The notes under the pieces were generated by a model. The model did not search any database and was not told where the DNA came from. It was given only the letters and a program-made list of their open reading frames with translations. Shown piece by piece: positions 1-7,838 of a stretch of DNA of 27,376 bases. Source of the DNA: Bacteroidales bacterium (GTDB lineage: Bacteria; Bacteroidota; Bacteroidia; Bacteroidales; Paludibacteraceae); contig CAAFZS010000027.1 of NCBI GenBank assembly GCA_900767595.1, positions 1 to 27,376 of the forward strand, read 5' to 3'. Each line of letters opens with the position of its first letter. Within the stretch, counting starts at the first letter, position 1. The position numbers and the translations under genes were made by a program.

Positions 1-1
1 A

Positions 2-3000
2 GAGGAAGTGGAAGGCGTCCGTACCGCTACCATCCGTAACTTTGCGGAGGATGGCACCTATACCGACTATATCCTGTCCGTTACGCGTCCGCTCGATACC
101 AACAATAACTTGACGGGTATATATATCAACGGGCAAACATTGCCTTCGTTCCGTGAAGAGCAAACGGAATATACCTACACGATAACCTCTTCACAACTAC
201 CTGACGTAACCTACGAAGCCGGCTCTTTCCTGCAAACCATCACAATGAACTATGCCGATTCAGCACTAACCATCACCGTCACCCCCGAACAGGGAGACGC
301 CAAAGTATATACCGTCCATATCCGTCGCGAATATAGTGCGAATACACAACTGCAAAATATCTTCCCCTTGGACGGCTTCGATCCTTCCGTTCACCAATAT
401 ACCGTCTCTGGTGAACAAATGCCCGACTTCTTCTTCGTTAAACAAGAAGATAAACAACACGTCACCATGCAATCCGGCATCTTTACTGTCACCGCCGAAG
501 ACGGCTCCCAATCTACCTACCAAGTGACCCTGCAAAAACCACAACCCACCACCTCCGGACAGATAAAAGAGTTCGAGATAGATGGCGTGATAGCACAAGA
601 CTTTGGCGGTACTGAACTCAATAAGGTGGCTCCCCGCCCGAACTATGTCCGCTTTGAACGGCAAGACAAATCAGACTCCGTCACCTTCATCCAACAGGAA
701 TTCCGTATGCAATGGCAAGTGATAGGAACACAAACCAATACCTATACATTAACCTATCCTTCTGAGGTCTCTACCGACGCCTCCCTGACCGCCATCTTAG
801 TGAACGATACCTTACTCAACGGATTCATCCCTCAAGTCACCTCTTACGACCTCGTGACCGATAGCGACTTTGTCATCACCGCTATCCCTGCGGACCCGAC
901 CCAACAAATAGAGATGCAACATCAAGACCAAGACATCCGATTCGTCGTGACCGCTGCGGCAGGGAATACGCAGACCTATACCGTCCGCGTTCTGCCTACC
1001 GAGTCTAATGACGCTACCTTGGCCCAACTGACGTTAGACGGAACAATGGTACCTGACTTCCGCCCGGATTCGTTTACCTATGTCGTCACCCTGCCTTCAC
1101 CCCAAGTCAAAGTGGAGGAACCTATCCGACCCGATATACGGTTCTTAGCCTCCAATGCTAACGCTAAGGTCGAAGTCGAACCTGCTCCATTAGGACAGAC
1201 TTCCGTCATTACCGTCACTTCACAAGACGGCGCTGTACATAATACCTATACCCTCCTCGTCGAGGCAGAACCCAGTCACAATGCCGACCTCAATGGTATC
1301 ATCGTTAACAATACGCCACTATCCGACTTCCAACCGGACCAATACTTCTATACCATAGTACAAGAAAGTGAAGAGATATCCATCGTCTGGACCGCACAAG
1401 ACCGGTTCTTGAGCGTGGAACAAATAACGGACACCATCTCACCCCAATTACTGTCCACCGCCCTCCACGTCACAGCACAAGACGGACAAACAAAGAAGAC
1501 CTACATGGTAACAACCCAATTTACACCATCGAACGTGGATACCCTACAAGCCATCTACCAAAATGCAGACCTCTTACCCGGCTTTGACCCACAAACCCTC
1601 TGGTACGAGATAACGATGGAACCCGATAACCGACGCTTCCCTGACCTGGATTGGGAGAAGGGAGAAAAGAACCAACAAGTCACTCTGACAACTACTTCCC
1701 AATCTGCCTATCACCTCACTCGACAGATAACCGTTACCGCTGCCGATGGACACCAAAAAGTGTATACCATCCGACACGAGATACAGAAATCCGATGTCGA
1801 TACCCTTCAGAACATCTTTATCAACGATAAACCTTTGGAGATGTTCGACGCTACAGTCGAGGAGTATTCCATTTATGTAGAAAACGCACAACAACCCGTT
1901 GTCACTTTTATTCCGGGAGACGAATATCAAGTGGTAACCATCACTTACCTTCCCGAGGTATCAAGCGTCAAAGCACTCAATAAAGCACTTATTATGGTCG
2001 AAGCCGAAAACGGAAACATCCGTTTCTATACCATCCACTTCCTCTTGCGTTTGGACTCCAACGCTCATCTGCAAATGATCTATAAGGATAACCAACCATT
2101 GGATAACTTCGATCCCGATATCTTGAACTATACGGTCATCCTTGCCAAAGACGCTCCACTACCTGCCATCACTTGGCAAACGCAAACACCCGAACAACAA
2201 GTCTTCTCCTCTACCATAGCCGACACCACTTCCTTACTCGTCGTCGCAGAGGATGGCTCTTTAATGACATATAAAATCTTCTTCCAACATAAGCTATCTC
2301 AGAATGCGGACTTAGCCACCATCAACGTCAACGGCATCCCGATGGAGAACTTCCAATCGGATATCTACCAGTACGAGATGTTCATCGCTTATGGGAAACC
2401 GCTGCCTGTCCTAACGGGTGTCAAACAAGAAGAACAGCAAACCATCACACAGACACAAGACACCATCATCTCCCTCAAGGGCGACTCTGTCATCAATGTC
2501 CATTTCTTGGTTCAAGCTGAGGATATTACTTACGAAAGCGAATATACCGTAGCCATCACCTTAGGCCGTAATACCGACGCTCACCTGATGGCTATCGCCC
2601 TGCGCGGAACGGCTCTCAAAGACTTTGACCCATCGGTATTAGACTACCAAATATCCTTCCCCGTAGGCTCGGATACCACCGTCTTCTATACCGTAGCGGA
2701 TGTGGCCTACGTCTTGTCCGATCCTAAAGCTACGGCTGTCGTGACCGAACTCGACCACCATACACTCCAAATCGATGTGCTGGCGCAAGATCAGCAGACC
2801 CGCAATATCTACACCATCACCCAACTTATCCTACTCGACGAGAATAACTACCTAAGCGACCTGATGTTAGATGGCATTGACATGCCCGGGTTTGCACCCG
2901 AGAAGGACTTCTATACCTATTACCTCGAAGAGGGAATGACTCCGCCTGCCATCACCGCTATCCCGCAGTCGCAAGAAGCTAAGGTCAGCATCAATGCTAA

Positions 3001-3412
3001 ACCCGCAGGCGATACATCCGTCGTTGTGTGCGAAGCAGCCTCGAAGGCGGTGCGCAAATACTATATCTATTTCGCTCCATCACCTATCCACGATACCCAG
3101 GCACCTACCTCGCGCGATGTGCTGCTTAAGTATGTGCCCGGTACAACGGATATCGTGGTAGCCACCACGCGCAAGAACGTGACCTTCTGCTTGTACGATG
3201 CTTACGGACACGTCCACGCAACGTATAAACTGACAACGGTGAATACGAACTTCGCCGATATCGACATCGATTCCGACGGCAAAGAGCATTTGTTTAACTT
3301 CGATAACGCGATGGGCTTGCAGATCCATCTCCTCCCGAATCAGTTCTATATCTACTCTTTCATTGGGGATGGCAAACACCTCATCCAATCCGGCAAACTA
3401 TTAATGCATTAA
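2..3412 (+). CDS. Large secreted protein of tandem cadherin-like beta-sandwich repeats (5'-partial)
   Basis: The frame is open to the left edge, so the true start and any signal peptide lie outside the window; a GTG at position 8 is only an internal codon. About 1,136 residues are visible. They form roughly twelve units of 80-110 residues, each opening with a motif like N-A-x-L-x-x-I-x-x-N-G-x-x-L-x-x-F-x-P and closing with V-x-A-x-D-G-x-x-x-x-Y-T. This resembles the cadherin-like beta-sandwich repeats (PF12733 type) of extracellular Bacteroidota proteins. The last ~110 residues differ: a stretch around VVATTRKNVTFCLYDAYG and a tail reading FYIYSFIGDGKHLIQSGKLL resemble a type IX secretion C-terminal sorting domain. 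The protein is probably exported and surface-attached, in adhesion or as a structural stalk. No catalytic motif is seen and the ligand is unknown. The unit class is fairly sure; the function is inference. Confidence 0.75.
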   Translation, partial: EEVEGVRTATIRNFAEDGTYTDYILSVTRPLDTNNNLTGIYINGQTLPSFREEQTEYTYTITSSQLPDVTYEAGSFLQTITMNYADSALTITVTPEQGDAKVYTVHIRREYSANTQLQNIFPLDGFDPSVHQYTVSGEQMPDFFFVKQEDKQHVTMQSGIFTVTAEDGSQSTYQVTLQKPQPTTSGQIKEFEIDGVIAQDFGGTELNKVAPRPNYVRFERQDKSDSVTFIQQEFRMQWQVIGTQTNTYTLTYPSEVSTDASLTAILVNDTLLNGFIPQVTSYDLVTDSDFVITAIPADPTQQIEMQHQDQDIRFVVTAAAGNTQTYTVRVLPTESNDATLAQLTLDGTMVPDFRPDSFTYVVTLPSPQVKVEEPIRPDIRFLASNANAKVEVEPAPLGQTSVITVTSQDGAVHNTYTLLVEAEPSHNADLNGIIVNNTPLSDFQPDQYFYTIVQESEEISIVWTAQDRFLSVEQITDTISPQLLSTALHVTAQDGQTKKTYMVTTQFTPSNVDTLQAIYQNADLLPGFDPQTLWYEITMEPDNRRFPDLDWEKGEKNQQVTLTTTSQSAYHLTRQITVTAADGHQKVYTIRHEIQKSDVDTLQNIFINDKPLEMFDATVEEYSIYVENAQQPVVTFIPGDEYQVVTITYLPEVSSVKALNKALIMVEAENGNIRFYTIHFLLRLDSNAHLQMIYKDNQPLDNFDPDILNYTVILAKDAPLPAITWQTQTPEQQVFSSTIADTTSLLVVAEDGSLMTYKIFFQHKLSQNADLATINVNGIPMENFQSDIYQYEMFIAYGKPLPVLTGVKQEEQQTITQTQDTIISLKGDSVINVHFLVQAEDITYESEYTVAITLGRNTDAHLMAIALRGTALKDFDPSVLDYQISFPVGSDTTVFYTVADVAYVLSDPKATAVVTELDHHTLQIDVLAQDQQTRNIYTITQLILLDENNYLSDLMLDGIDMPGFAPEKDFYTYYLEEGMTPPAITAIPQSQEAKVSINAKPAGDTSVVVCEAASKAVRKYYIYFAPSPIHDTQAPTSRDVLLKYVPGTTDIVVATTRKNVTFCLYDAYGHVHATYKLTTVNTNFADIDIDSDGKEHLFNFDNAMGLQIHLLPNQFYIYSFIGDGKHLIQSGKLLMH

Positions 3413-3421
3413 TGTGTTTGG

Positions 3422-3601
3422 TCTCTCACAGATTGCACAGATGATTTTTAGTAAGATTTTGAAATAAAGATTTTTATAAGATTTTTGAGCGCAGCGAAAT
3501 AAAAACAAATGCTCCAACGATTTTAAGTAAATTCCTTATAAGATTTTAATAGCGTAGCGACAGGTCTACTAGAAAAACAGACGCGACGCTAAGAAAAATC
3601 C
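3422..3601. repeat. Dispersed intergenic repeat, copy 1
   Basis: About 180 bp that recur almost base for base at 27185-27370. Shared landmarks in the same order are TCTCTCACAGATT, GTAAGATTTTGAAATAAAG, TTTTTGAGCG(c/a)AGCGAAAT, AACGATTTTAAGTAAAT, ATTTTAATAGCGTAGCGA and ACGCGACGCTAAGAAAA. It fills the gap between the large repeat protein and the DAHP synthase gene. The sequence TCACAGATT (3426-3434) is matched by its inverse AATCTGTGA at 3681-3689, so the element may extend to about 3689 with 9-bp terminal inverted repeats, like a MITE. It contains no gene. A GCTCC-TAC-GGAGC hairpin at 3643-3655 lies in the extension. No convincing promoter for the downstream gene was found in this gap. Confidence 0.8.
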
Positions 3602-3720
3602 AAACAAGAAGGACAAAAAATCAATTGAGCAATTTTGGAAAAGCTCCTACGGAGCAAAAATCCATAAAAATCTCAATAAAAATCTGTGAAAATAATTAAA
3701 GAACTAAAACATTAAATAAT

Positions 3721-4899
3721 ATGTCAAAGACATTCATCCTCGGTCCTTGTGCCGCCGAATCCCGCGAGCAAGTGTTAGAAATTGCCGAAAGTCTTACAGC
3801 GCAGCGGTCTTACAGCACGCAGTGCGGTCCTACAGCGCAGCGGTCTTTCAGCGATAGCGGTCTTTCAGGCGAAGCCAGTCTAATCTTCCGTGCCGGAATA
3901 TGGAAGCCCCGCACCTCTCCTTCCTCTTTTCAGGGGGTAGGGGAGGCAGGTCTGCCTTGGCTCCAAGAGGTGCAGGAACGTTATCACCTACCCGTCGCCC
4001 TCGAAGTCGCCACCCCCGACCACGTCCAAGCCATCTTTCAGCGTAGCGGTCTTACAGCGCAGCGGTCTTTCAGCGGTAGCGGTCTGCCAGCCGAAGGCGG
4101 TCTTTATCTCTGGCTCGGTGCCCGCACCTCTGCCAACCCCATCGCCGTCCAAGCCATCGCCGATGCGCTTACCTCCTTGCCCTACGAGGGAAAGGCAGGG
4201 ATAGGGTCTGTCCTCATCAAGAACCCTGTGAACGAAGACGTCAACCTCTGGATAGGCAACGTCGAGCGTCTGCAAGCAGCAGGGGTGAAGGTGATGGCTG
4301 TTCACCGCGGGTGTAACCATCAGCCTTGTTGGTCGATGGCGTTTGAGTTTAGACGTAGGATGCCGAATGTGCCGCTCTTATTAGATCCAAGTCACATGAG
4401 TGGCGATGCCGCCCAAGTGCCTGCCTTATGCCAACTGGCGATGGACCTCGATTATGATGGTCTGATGATAGAGGTGCATAACGACCCCGCTCACGCCCTC
4501 TCGGACGCTCAACAGCAGATCACCCCCGCCCACGCCCTCGACATCATCAAGAACTTAAAATATCGTACAGCGCAGCGGTCCTACAGCACGCAGTGCGATC
4601 CTTCAGCGCAGCGGTCTTTCAGCGATAGCGGTCTTCTCGAGCTTCGCTCTGAAATCGACGAAGTCGATGACCGCCTATGGTCCCTCATCGCCAAACGCCT
4701 GGAGATAGCCAAACGTATCGGTGCTTATAAGAAAGAGCATAACCTGCCCGTCCTACAACCTGCACGATACAACGACATCCTCCTCCGCCGACTGGAATGG
4801 GCAAAAAAGAACGGCATCCCTCAGGACACCGTTCAATCGATTATGGAAGCACTACACAGCGCTTCTGTGCAAGAGCAGGTTACTCCTCCTCTTTCTTAG
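3721..4899 (+). CDS. Bifunctional DAHP synthase / chorismate mutase (type II)
   Basis: Condenses phosphoenolpyruvate with erythrose 4-phosphate (first step of the shikimate pathway) and converts chorismate to prephenate. Residues 1-280 are a KDPG-type DAHP synthase: GPCAAES (8-14), FRAGIWKPRT, GVGEAGLPWL, WLGARTSANP (131-140), LIKNPVN, AVHRG, LLDPSHMSGD and MIEVHNDP. Residues 306-385 are an AroQ-type chorismate mutase helix bundle (LRSEIDEVDDRLWSLIAKR, then IGAYKKEH). This fusion is typical of Bacteroidota. At 392 aa it is about 35-40 residues longer than I expect, because three in-frame repeats intrude (residues 26-52, 107-127, 283-305). The first two lie inside the barrel, the third in the domain linker. 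The ATG follows an AT-rich leader without a clear ribosome site. The 3' end overlaps rpsA by 20 bp, convergently, so the last few residues are antisense to the rpsA tail. Confidence 0.93.
   Translation: MSKTFILGPCAAESREQVLEIAESLTAQRSYSTQCGPTAQRSFSDSGLSGEASLIFRAGIWKPRTSPSSFQGVGEAGLPWLQEVQERYHLPVALEVATPDHVQAIFQRSGLTAQRSFSGSGLPAEGGLYLWLGARTSANPIAVQAIADALTSLPYEGKAGIGSVLIKNPVNEDVNLWIGNVERLQAAGVKVMAVHRGCNHQPCWSMAFEFRRRMPNVPLLLDPSHMSGDAAQVPALCQLAMDLDYDGLMIEVHNDPAHALSDAQQQITPAHALDIIKNLKYRTAQRSYSTQCDPSAQRSFSDSGLLELRSEIDEVDDRLWSLIAKRLEIAKRIGAYKKEHNLPVLQPARYNDILLRRLEWAKKNGIPQDTVQSIMEALHSASVQEQVTPPLS
3790..3885 (+). repeat. AGCGGTC-family repeat array, first in-frame copy in DAHP synthase
   Basis: Tandem variants of CAGCG(n)AGCGGTCTTTCAG, encoding TAQRSYSTQCGPTAQRSF and then SDSGLSGEA (residues 26-52). 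It sits between the helix IAESL and the strand LIFRAGIW, which directly follow each other or are joined by a short turn in ordinary family members. Unit length is not a multiple of three, so successive units are read in different frames, yet the total stays in frame. Confidence 0.85.
4039..4104 (+). repeat. AGCGGTC-family repeat array, second in-frame copy in DAHP synthase
   Basis: Encodes QRSGLTAQRSFSGSGLPAEG (residues ~107-127) between HVQAIF and LYLWLGARTSANP. Ordinary DAHP synthases have only a few residues there. The DNA is the same family as at 3790-3885 and ends in CTGCCAGCCGAAGGCGGTC, close to the CTGCCAGGCGAAGCC of the copy in folC. Confidence 0.85.
4567..4635 (+). repeat. AGCGGTC-family repeat array, third in-frame copy in DAHP synthase
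   Basis: Encodes TAQRSYSTQCDPSAQRSFSD followed by SGL (residues 283-305), exactly in the linker between the DAHP synthase barrel and the chorismate mutase helices. It is nearly identical in DNA to 3796-3864, including the ACGCAGTGCG segment, which suggests recent copying or gene conversion within the gene. Confidence 0.87.
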
Positions 4900-6748
4900 C
4901 TTTCTTAGTCGTCTTCTTAGCCTTAGGAGTTTCCTCTACGGGAGCTTCTTCTTTTTCGGCTTTCTTGGCAGCAGCTTTCTTTGCCTTCGGAGCAGCTTCC
5001 TCTACAGGAGCTTCCATCGAAGCCTTTAAGTTAGCCAATACATCCAAGTCACCGAGCGTGGTCTTTTCCATCTTCGGCATCTCAGGAGCATTCTCCTTCT
5101 TAGCTGCCTTCTTCTCGGCCACTACTTCCTTGCGCTCTTCCCAAGTGCGCAGGTGACTAACGAGGATACGCTTAGCGTCGCGATTGAACTCAATAACCTT
5201 GAAGTCCATTACATCACCTTGCTTTGCTTGACTCTTGTCTTCCTTAGCCATATGACGAGCCGTGCAGAATCCTTCTACACCGTCCTCTAACGTGATGACG
5301 GCACCCTTATCGTTGATCTCAGCAACCTTACCGCTAACGATGGTATCTACACCAAACTTAGCTTCGAGTTCCTCCCAAGGATTCTCCTCTAATTGCTTGT
5401 GACCTAACGACAGACGACGGTTCTCTTTGTCAATCTCCAGAACCATTACCTCCATCTCGGCACCGATCTGAGTAAACTCATTCGGGTGTTTGATCTTCTT
5501 AGTCCAACTCAGGTCGCTGATGTGTACCAGACCCTCAACACCTTCCTCGATCTCAACGAAGACACCGAAGTTAGTGAAGTTGCGAACCTTAGCAAAGTGA
5601 CGGGTACCTACACCATACTTAGCCTCGATACTCTCCCAAGGATCAGCCTTGAGCTGCTTGATACCTAAACTCATCTTACGCTCGTCGCGGTCCAGAGTCA
5701 AGATAACAGCGTCAATCTCGTCACCTACCTTCAAGAAGTCGTTCGCACTGCGCAGGTGTTGGCTCCAGCTCATCTCACTAACGTGAACGAGACCTTCAAC
5801 GCCTTCAGCTACCTCTACGAATGCTCCGTAGTCGGTCATAACCACTACTTTACCGTGAACCTTGTCACCTACCTTCAGGTTAGCGTCAAGAGCATCCCAT
5901 GGGTGAGGAGTGAGCTGCTTCAAACCAAGAGCAATACGTCTCTTCTCTTCGTCGAAGTCAAGGATAACCACGTTGATCTTCTGATCCAGCGTAACAATCT
6001 CCTTCGGATCATTAACACGACCCCAGCTCAAGTCTGTGATGTGGATCAAACCATCTACGCCGCCCAAATCAATGAAGACACCGTAGTTGGTGATGTTCTT
6101 AACCACACCTTCGAGTACTTGACCTTTCTCAAGACCGGTAACGATCTCTTTACGTTGAGCTTCCATCTCAGCCTCGATAAGAGCCTTGTGGGAAACAACA
6201 GCGTTCCTGTATTCTTGATTGACTTTCACAATCTTCAGTTCCATCGTCTTACCAACGAATTGGTCATAATCGCGAATCGGCTTAACGTCGATTTGGCTAC
6301 CCGGTAAGAAGGCTTCCATTCCGAGTACATCAACGATCATACCGCCTTTCGTGCGACATTTAACGAAACCATTAACGATCTCGCCTTTCTCGCAAGCCTC
6401 GTTAACGCGGTCCCAACTGCGGCTCGTGCGTGCCTCTTTGTGAGACAATACGAGTTGACCTTTGCGGTCCTCTTGCGTTTGAATATAGACTTCAACCTTG
6501 TCGCCTACTTTCAAATCGGGATTGTAACGGAACTCCGTTGCGGGAATGATACCGTCGGATTTGTAACCTACATTAACTACTACTTCGCGTTTGTTGATGC
6601 TCATTACCGTACCTTCAACGACTTCATTGTCCTTGATAGCGTTTAGGGTTTGATCATACTTAGCGAGGATTTCTTCATTTTGTATGCCTTTCGATTCACT
6701 TTCGTAGGCATCCCAGTCGAAGTTCTGGAGAGATAAATTTTCTGCCAT
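4880..6748 (-). CDS. rpsA: 30S ribosomal protein S1
   Basis: Binds the 5' regions of mRNA on the small ribosomal subunit and helps load messages that lack a Shine-Dalgarno sequence, the usual case in this phylum. The 622 aa contain six S1/OB domains at about residues 42-103, 122-187, 207-276, 293-363, 380-449 and 467-532. The middle ones carry the typical G-V-F-V-E-I...G-V-E-G-L-V-H-I-S-D-L-S-W signature. A tail from about 540 is rich in Lys, Ala and Glu (KKAAAKKAEKEEAPVEE), as in other Bacteroidota S1 proteins. The start is the ATG at 6748, which a promoter about 90 bp upstream supports. The leader of roughly 80 nt is longer than those of neighbouring genes and could hold autoregulatory structure (inference). 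The 3' end overlaps the convergent DAHP synthase gene by 20 bp. Confidence 0.97.
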   Translation of the reverse strand: MAENLSLQNFDWDAYESESKGIQNEEILAKYDQTLNAIKDNEVVEGTVMSINKREVVVNVGYKSDGIIPATEFRYNPDLKVGDKVEVYIQTQEDRKGQLVLSHKEARTSRSWDRVNEACEKGEIVNGFVKCRTKGGMIVDVLGMEAFLPGSQIDVKPIRDYDQFVGKTMELKIVKVNQEYRNAVVSHKALIEAEMEAQRKEIVTGLEKGQVLEGVVKNITNYGVFIDLGGVDGLIHITDLSWGRVNDPKEIVTLDQKINVVILDFDEEKRRIALGLKQLTPHPWDALDANLKVGDKVHGKVVVMTDYGAFVEVAEGVEGLVHVSEMSWSQHLRSANDFLKVGDEIDAVILTLDRDERKMSLGIKQLKADPWESIEAKYGVGTRHFAKVRNFTNFGVFVEIEEGVEGLVHISDLSWTKKIKHPNEFTQIGAEMEVMVLEIDKENRRLSLGHKQLEENPWEELEAKFGVDTIVSGKVAEINDKGAVITLEDGVEGFCTARHMAKEDKSQAKQGDVMDFKVIEFNRDAKRILVSHLRTWEERKEVVAEKKAAKKENAPEMPKMEKTTLGDLDVLANLKASMEAPVEEAAPKAKKAAAKKAEKEEAPVEETPKAKKTTKKAKKEEE

Positions 6749-6836
6749 AAAAACAGATATTAAAAGTTAAACATGTTCAGCTCTTTCCTCGTGCAGAAGT
6801 GTACCCGTGTGAGTGCCTTTTCTGCGAAAAAGCATG

Positions 6837-6868
6837 CAAAGGTAGTAATTTTTTTTGATATGTGCAAA
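6837..6868 (-). promoter_or_regulatory. rpsA promoter (Bacteroidota type)
   Basis: On the minus strand the -33 box TTTG (6865-6868) is followed by exactly 20 bp and the -7 box TACCTTTG (6837-6844). The -33 box continues as TTTGCACATATC, the extended form seen at other promoters here. Transcription should start near 6830, giving a leader of about 80 nt. Confidence 0.8.
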
Positions 6869-6912
6869 TATTTTTTCATTTTTTAGATAAATAAGTTTTT
6901 TTTTCAAATAAA

Positions 6913-6944
6913 TTTGCTCATGTAAGAAAAATATCGTATCTTTG
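6913..6944 (+). promoter_or_regulatory. engB promoter (Bacteroidota type)
   Basis: TTTG (6913-6916), 20 bp, TATCTTTG (6937-6944). The in-frame TTG at 6942 lies inside the -7 box and so cannot be the translation start; this places the start at the ATG at 6963. Confidence 0.8.
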
Positions 6945-6962
6945 CAGTCAAATTATGAAAAG

Positions 6963-7547
6963 ATGACGGCGAAGTTTGTAATATCTTGTCCGGACGTGAG
7001 CCAATGCCCGGCCTCAACGAAACCCGAATATGCGTTCATCGGACGCAGTAATGTGGGTAAGTCGAGCCTCATTAATATGCTCACACATAATCCTAAACTG
7101 GCGAAGACAAGCCAAAAACCCGGTAAGACACTCCTTATTAATTATTTTAATATCGACGACGCTTGGCATCTCGTGGACCTCCCGGGTTACGGCTTTGCCC
7201 AAGCCGGTAAACAACAGCGCGAGACCCTTCGACGGATGATCGAGCGGTATTGCCTTATGCGCGAACCGCTGGTGTCACTGTTCGTACTCGTTGATTGTAG
7301 GCTCAAACCACAAACGATAGACCTGGAGTTTATGCAATGGCTCGGCGAGAATGGCATACCTTTTGCTATCGTCTTTACCAAAGCCGATAAATTAGGTAAA
7401 GGCCGCTTGACTGAGAATGTGGAAGCCTACAAGCAGACTCTGCTGGAGACATGGGAAGAACTGCCCCCTATCTTTGTCACGAGTTCAGAAACCCACTTAG
7501 GCGAAGAACAACTACTTTCTTATATTGCCTCTCTTAATAACCTATAA
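6963..7547 (+). CDS. engB: Ribosome biogenesis GTP-binding protein YihA/EngB (YsxC)
   Basis: Essential-type TRAFAC GTPase that assists late assembly of the 50S subunit in the cytoplasm. The 194 aa show G1 GRSNVGKS (27-34), a switch region around KTSQKPGKT (48-56), G3 DLPG (72-75) followed by YGFAQ, and G4 TKAD (139-142). The length matches the family (about 195-210 aa). The frame stays open upstream to a TTG at 6942, but that codon lies inside the promoter -7 box, so the ATG at 6963 is chosen. The gene is monocistronic: its own promoter precedes it and a strong hairpin begins a few bases after the stop. That hairpin is a copy of the tRNA-Lys terminator. Confidence 0.95.
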   Translation: MTAKFVISCPDVSQCPASTKPEYAFIGRSNVGKSSLINMLTHNPKLAKTSQKPGKTLLINYFNIDDAWHLVDLPGYGFAQAGKQQRETLRRMIERYCLMREPLVSLFVLVDCRLKPQTIDLEFMQWLGENGIPFAIVFTKADKLGKGRLTENVEAYKQTLLETWEELPPIFVTSSETHLGEEQLLSYIASLNNL

Positions 7548-7598
7548 ACACAAAAAAAAGGATGCGATTGCATCCTTTTGTGTCTCCCGAGGGACTCG
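7547..7598. repeat. 52-bp duplicate of the tRNA-Lys 3' end plus terminator
   Basis: Identical over 52 bp to 7805-7856 (offset 258). It contains the terminator hairpin and the last 18 nt of the tRNA on the minus strand (7581-7598: discriminator, acceptor 3' strand, T-stem 3' half and part of the T-loop). Past 7598 the sequence diverges into a GC-rich stretch and no D-arm or anticodon arm can be formed, so this is not a functional tRNA. Such a duplicated tRNA 3' end is what integrases that target tRNA genes leave behind. Confidence 0.8.
7549..7583. terminator. Hairpin terminator after engB (duplicate of the tRNA-Lys terminator)
   Basis: AAAAGGATGC (7556-7565), loop GATT, GCATCCTTTT (7570-7579): a perfect 10-bp stem, flanked by A8 on the left. 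It is identical to the hairpin at 7814-7837. On the plus strand the U-run is short (the T4 belongs to the stem), while the minus-strand reading ends in T8. It can serve engB, but its sequence comes from the tRNA duplication. Confidence 0.75.
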
Positions 7599-7662
7599 CA
7601 CGGCGAAGCAGATCGACAGAACGCAGTGGCGGAGAACCGGTTCATTGTTCCTCGGGTACAAA

Positions 7663-7818
7663 ACTTTTTTTGTGTTAGTGATGGTTAAATACCTATTAAG
7701 GTATAAGTGATAAAGTAGATATTATTCAGATGGGAACTTGCTCACAAGATGATAATATCTACTTTATAACGATGAGTGTAACGAATGACCATCACTAACC
7801 GATTAACACAAAAAAAAG
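7663..7818. repeat. Long perfect inverted repeat between the two tRNA 3' ends
   Basis: Nested inverted repeats: GTTAGTGATGGT (7674-7685) with ACCATCACTAAC (7788-7799), 12/12; ATAAAGTAGATATTAT (7710-7725) with ATAATATCTACTTTAT (7752-7767), 16/16; a small ATACCT-ATTA-AGGTAT hairpin at 7689-7704; and an outer TTTTTTTGTGTTA / TAACACAAAAAAA pair. Folded, it would be a long cruciform or RNA hairpin with a ~26-nt apical loop. No reading frame of note lies inside. It could be a MITE-like element, a recombination site of a reduced integrative element, or a structured RNA; the sequence does not decide. Confidence 0.65.
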
Positions 7819-7838
7819 GATGCGATTGCATCCTTTTG
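7811..7838 (-). terminator. tRNA-Lys rho-independent terminator
   Basis: On the minus strand AAAAGGATGC-AATC-GCATCCTTTT is followed by further T residues: a 10-bp stem (7814-7837) immediately after the tRNA 3' end. The same hairpin is duplicated at 7556-7579. Confidence 0.85.

Noticed and set aside
3790..4635. Repeat arrays in the DAHP synthase gene as a CRISPR array or assembly error
   Set aside because: Units are short, irregular, lack spacers of even size and keep the reading frame open. The same family recurs in folC and dnaE, so an artefact at one place does not explain it.
4721..5156. Plus-strand open frames over the rpsA 3' end
   Set aside because: They are antisense to the Lys/Ala/Glu-rich tail of S1; the serine- and alanine-rich composition is a by-product of that tail.
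7581..7598. A second functional tRNA next to engB
   Set aside because: Only the last 18 nt of tRNA-Lys are present; no D-arm, anticodon arm or matching 5' acceptor strand follows.
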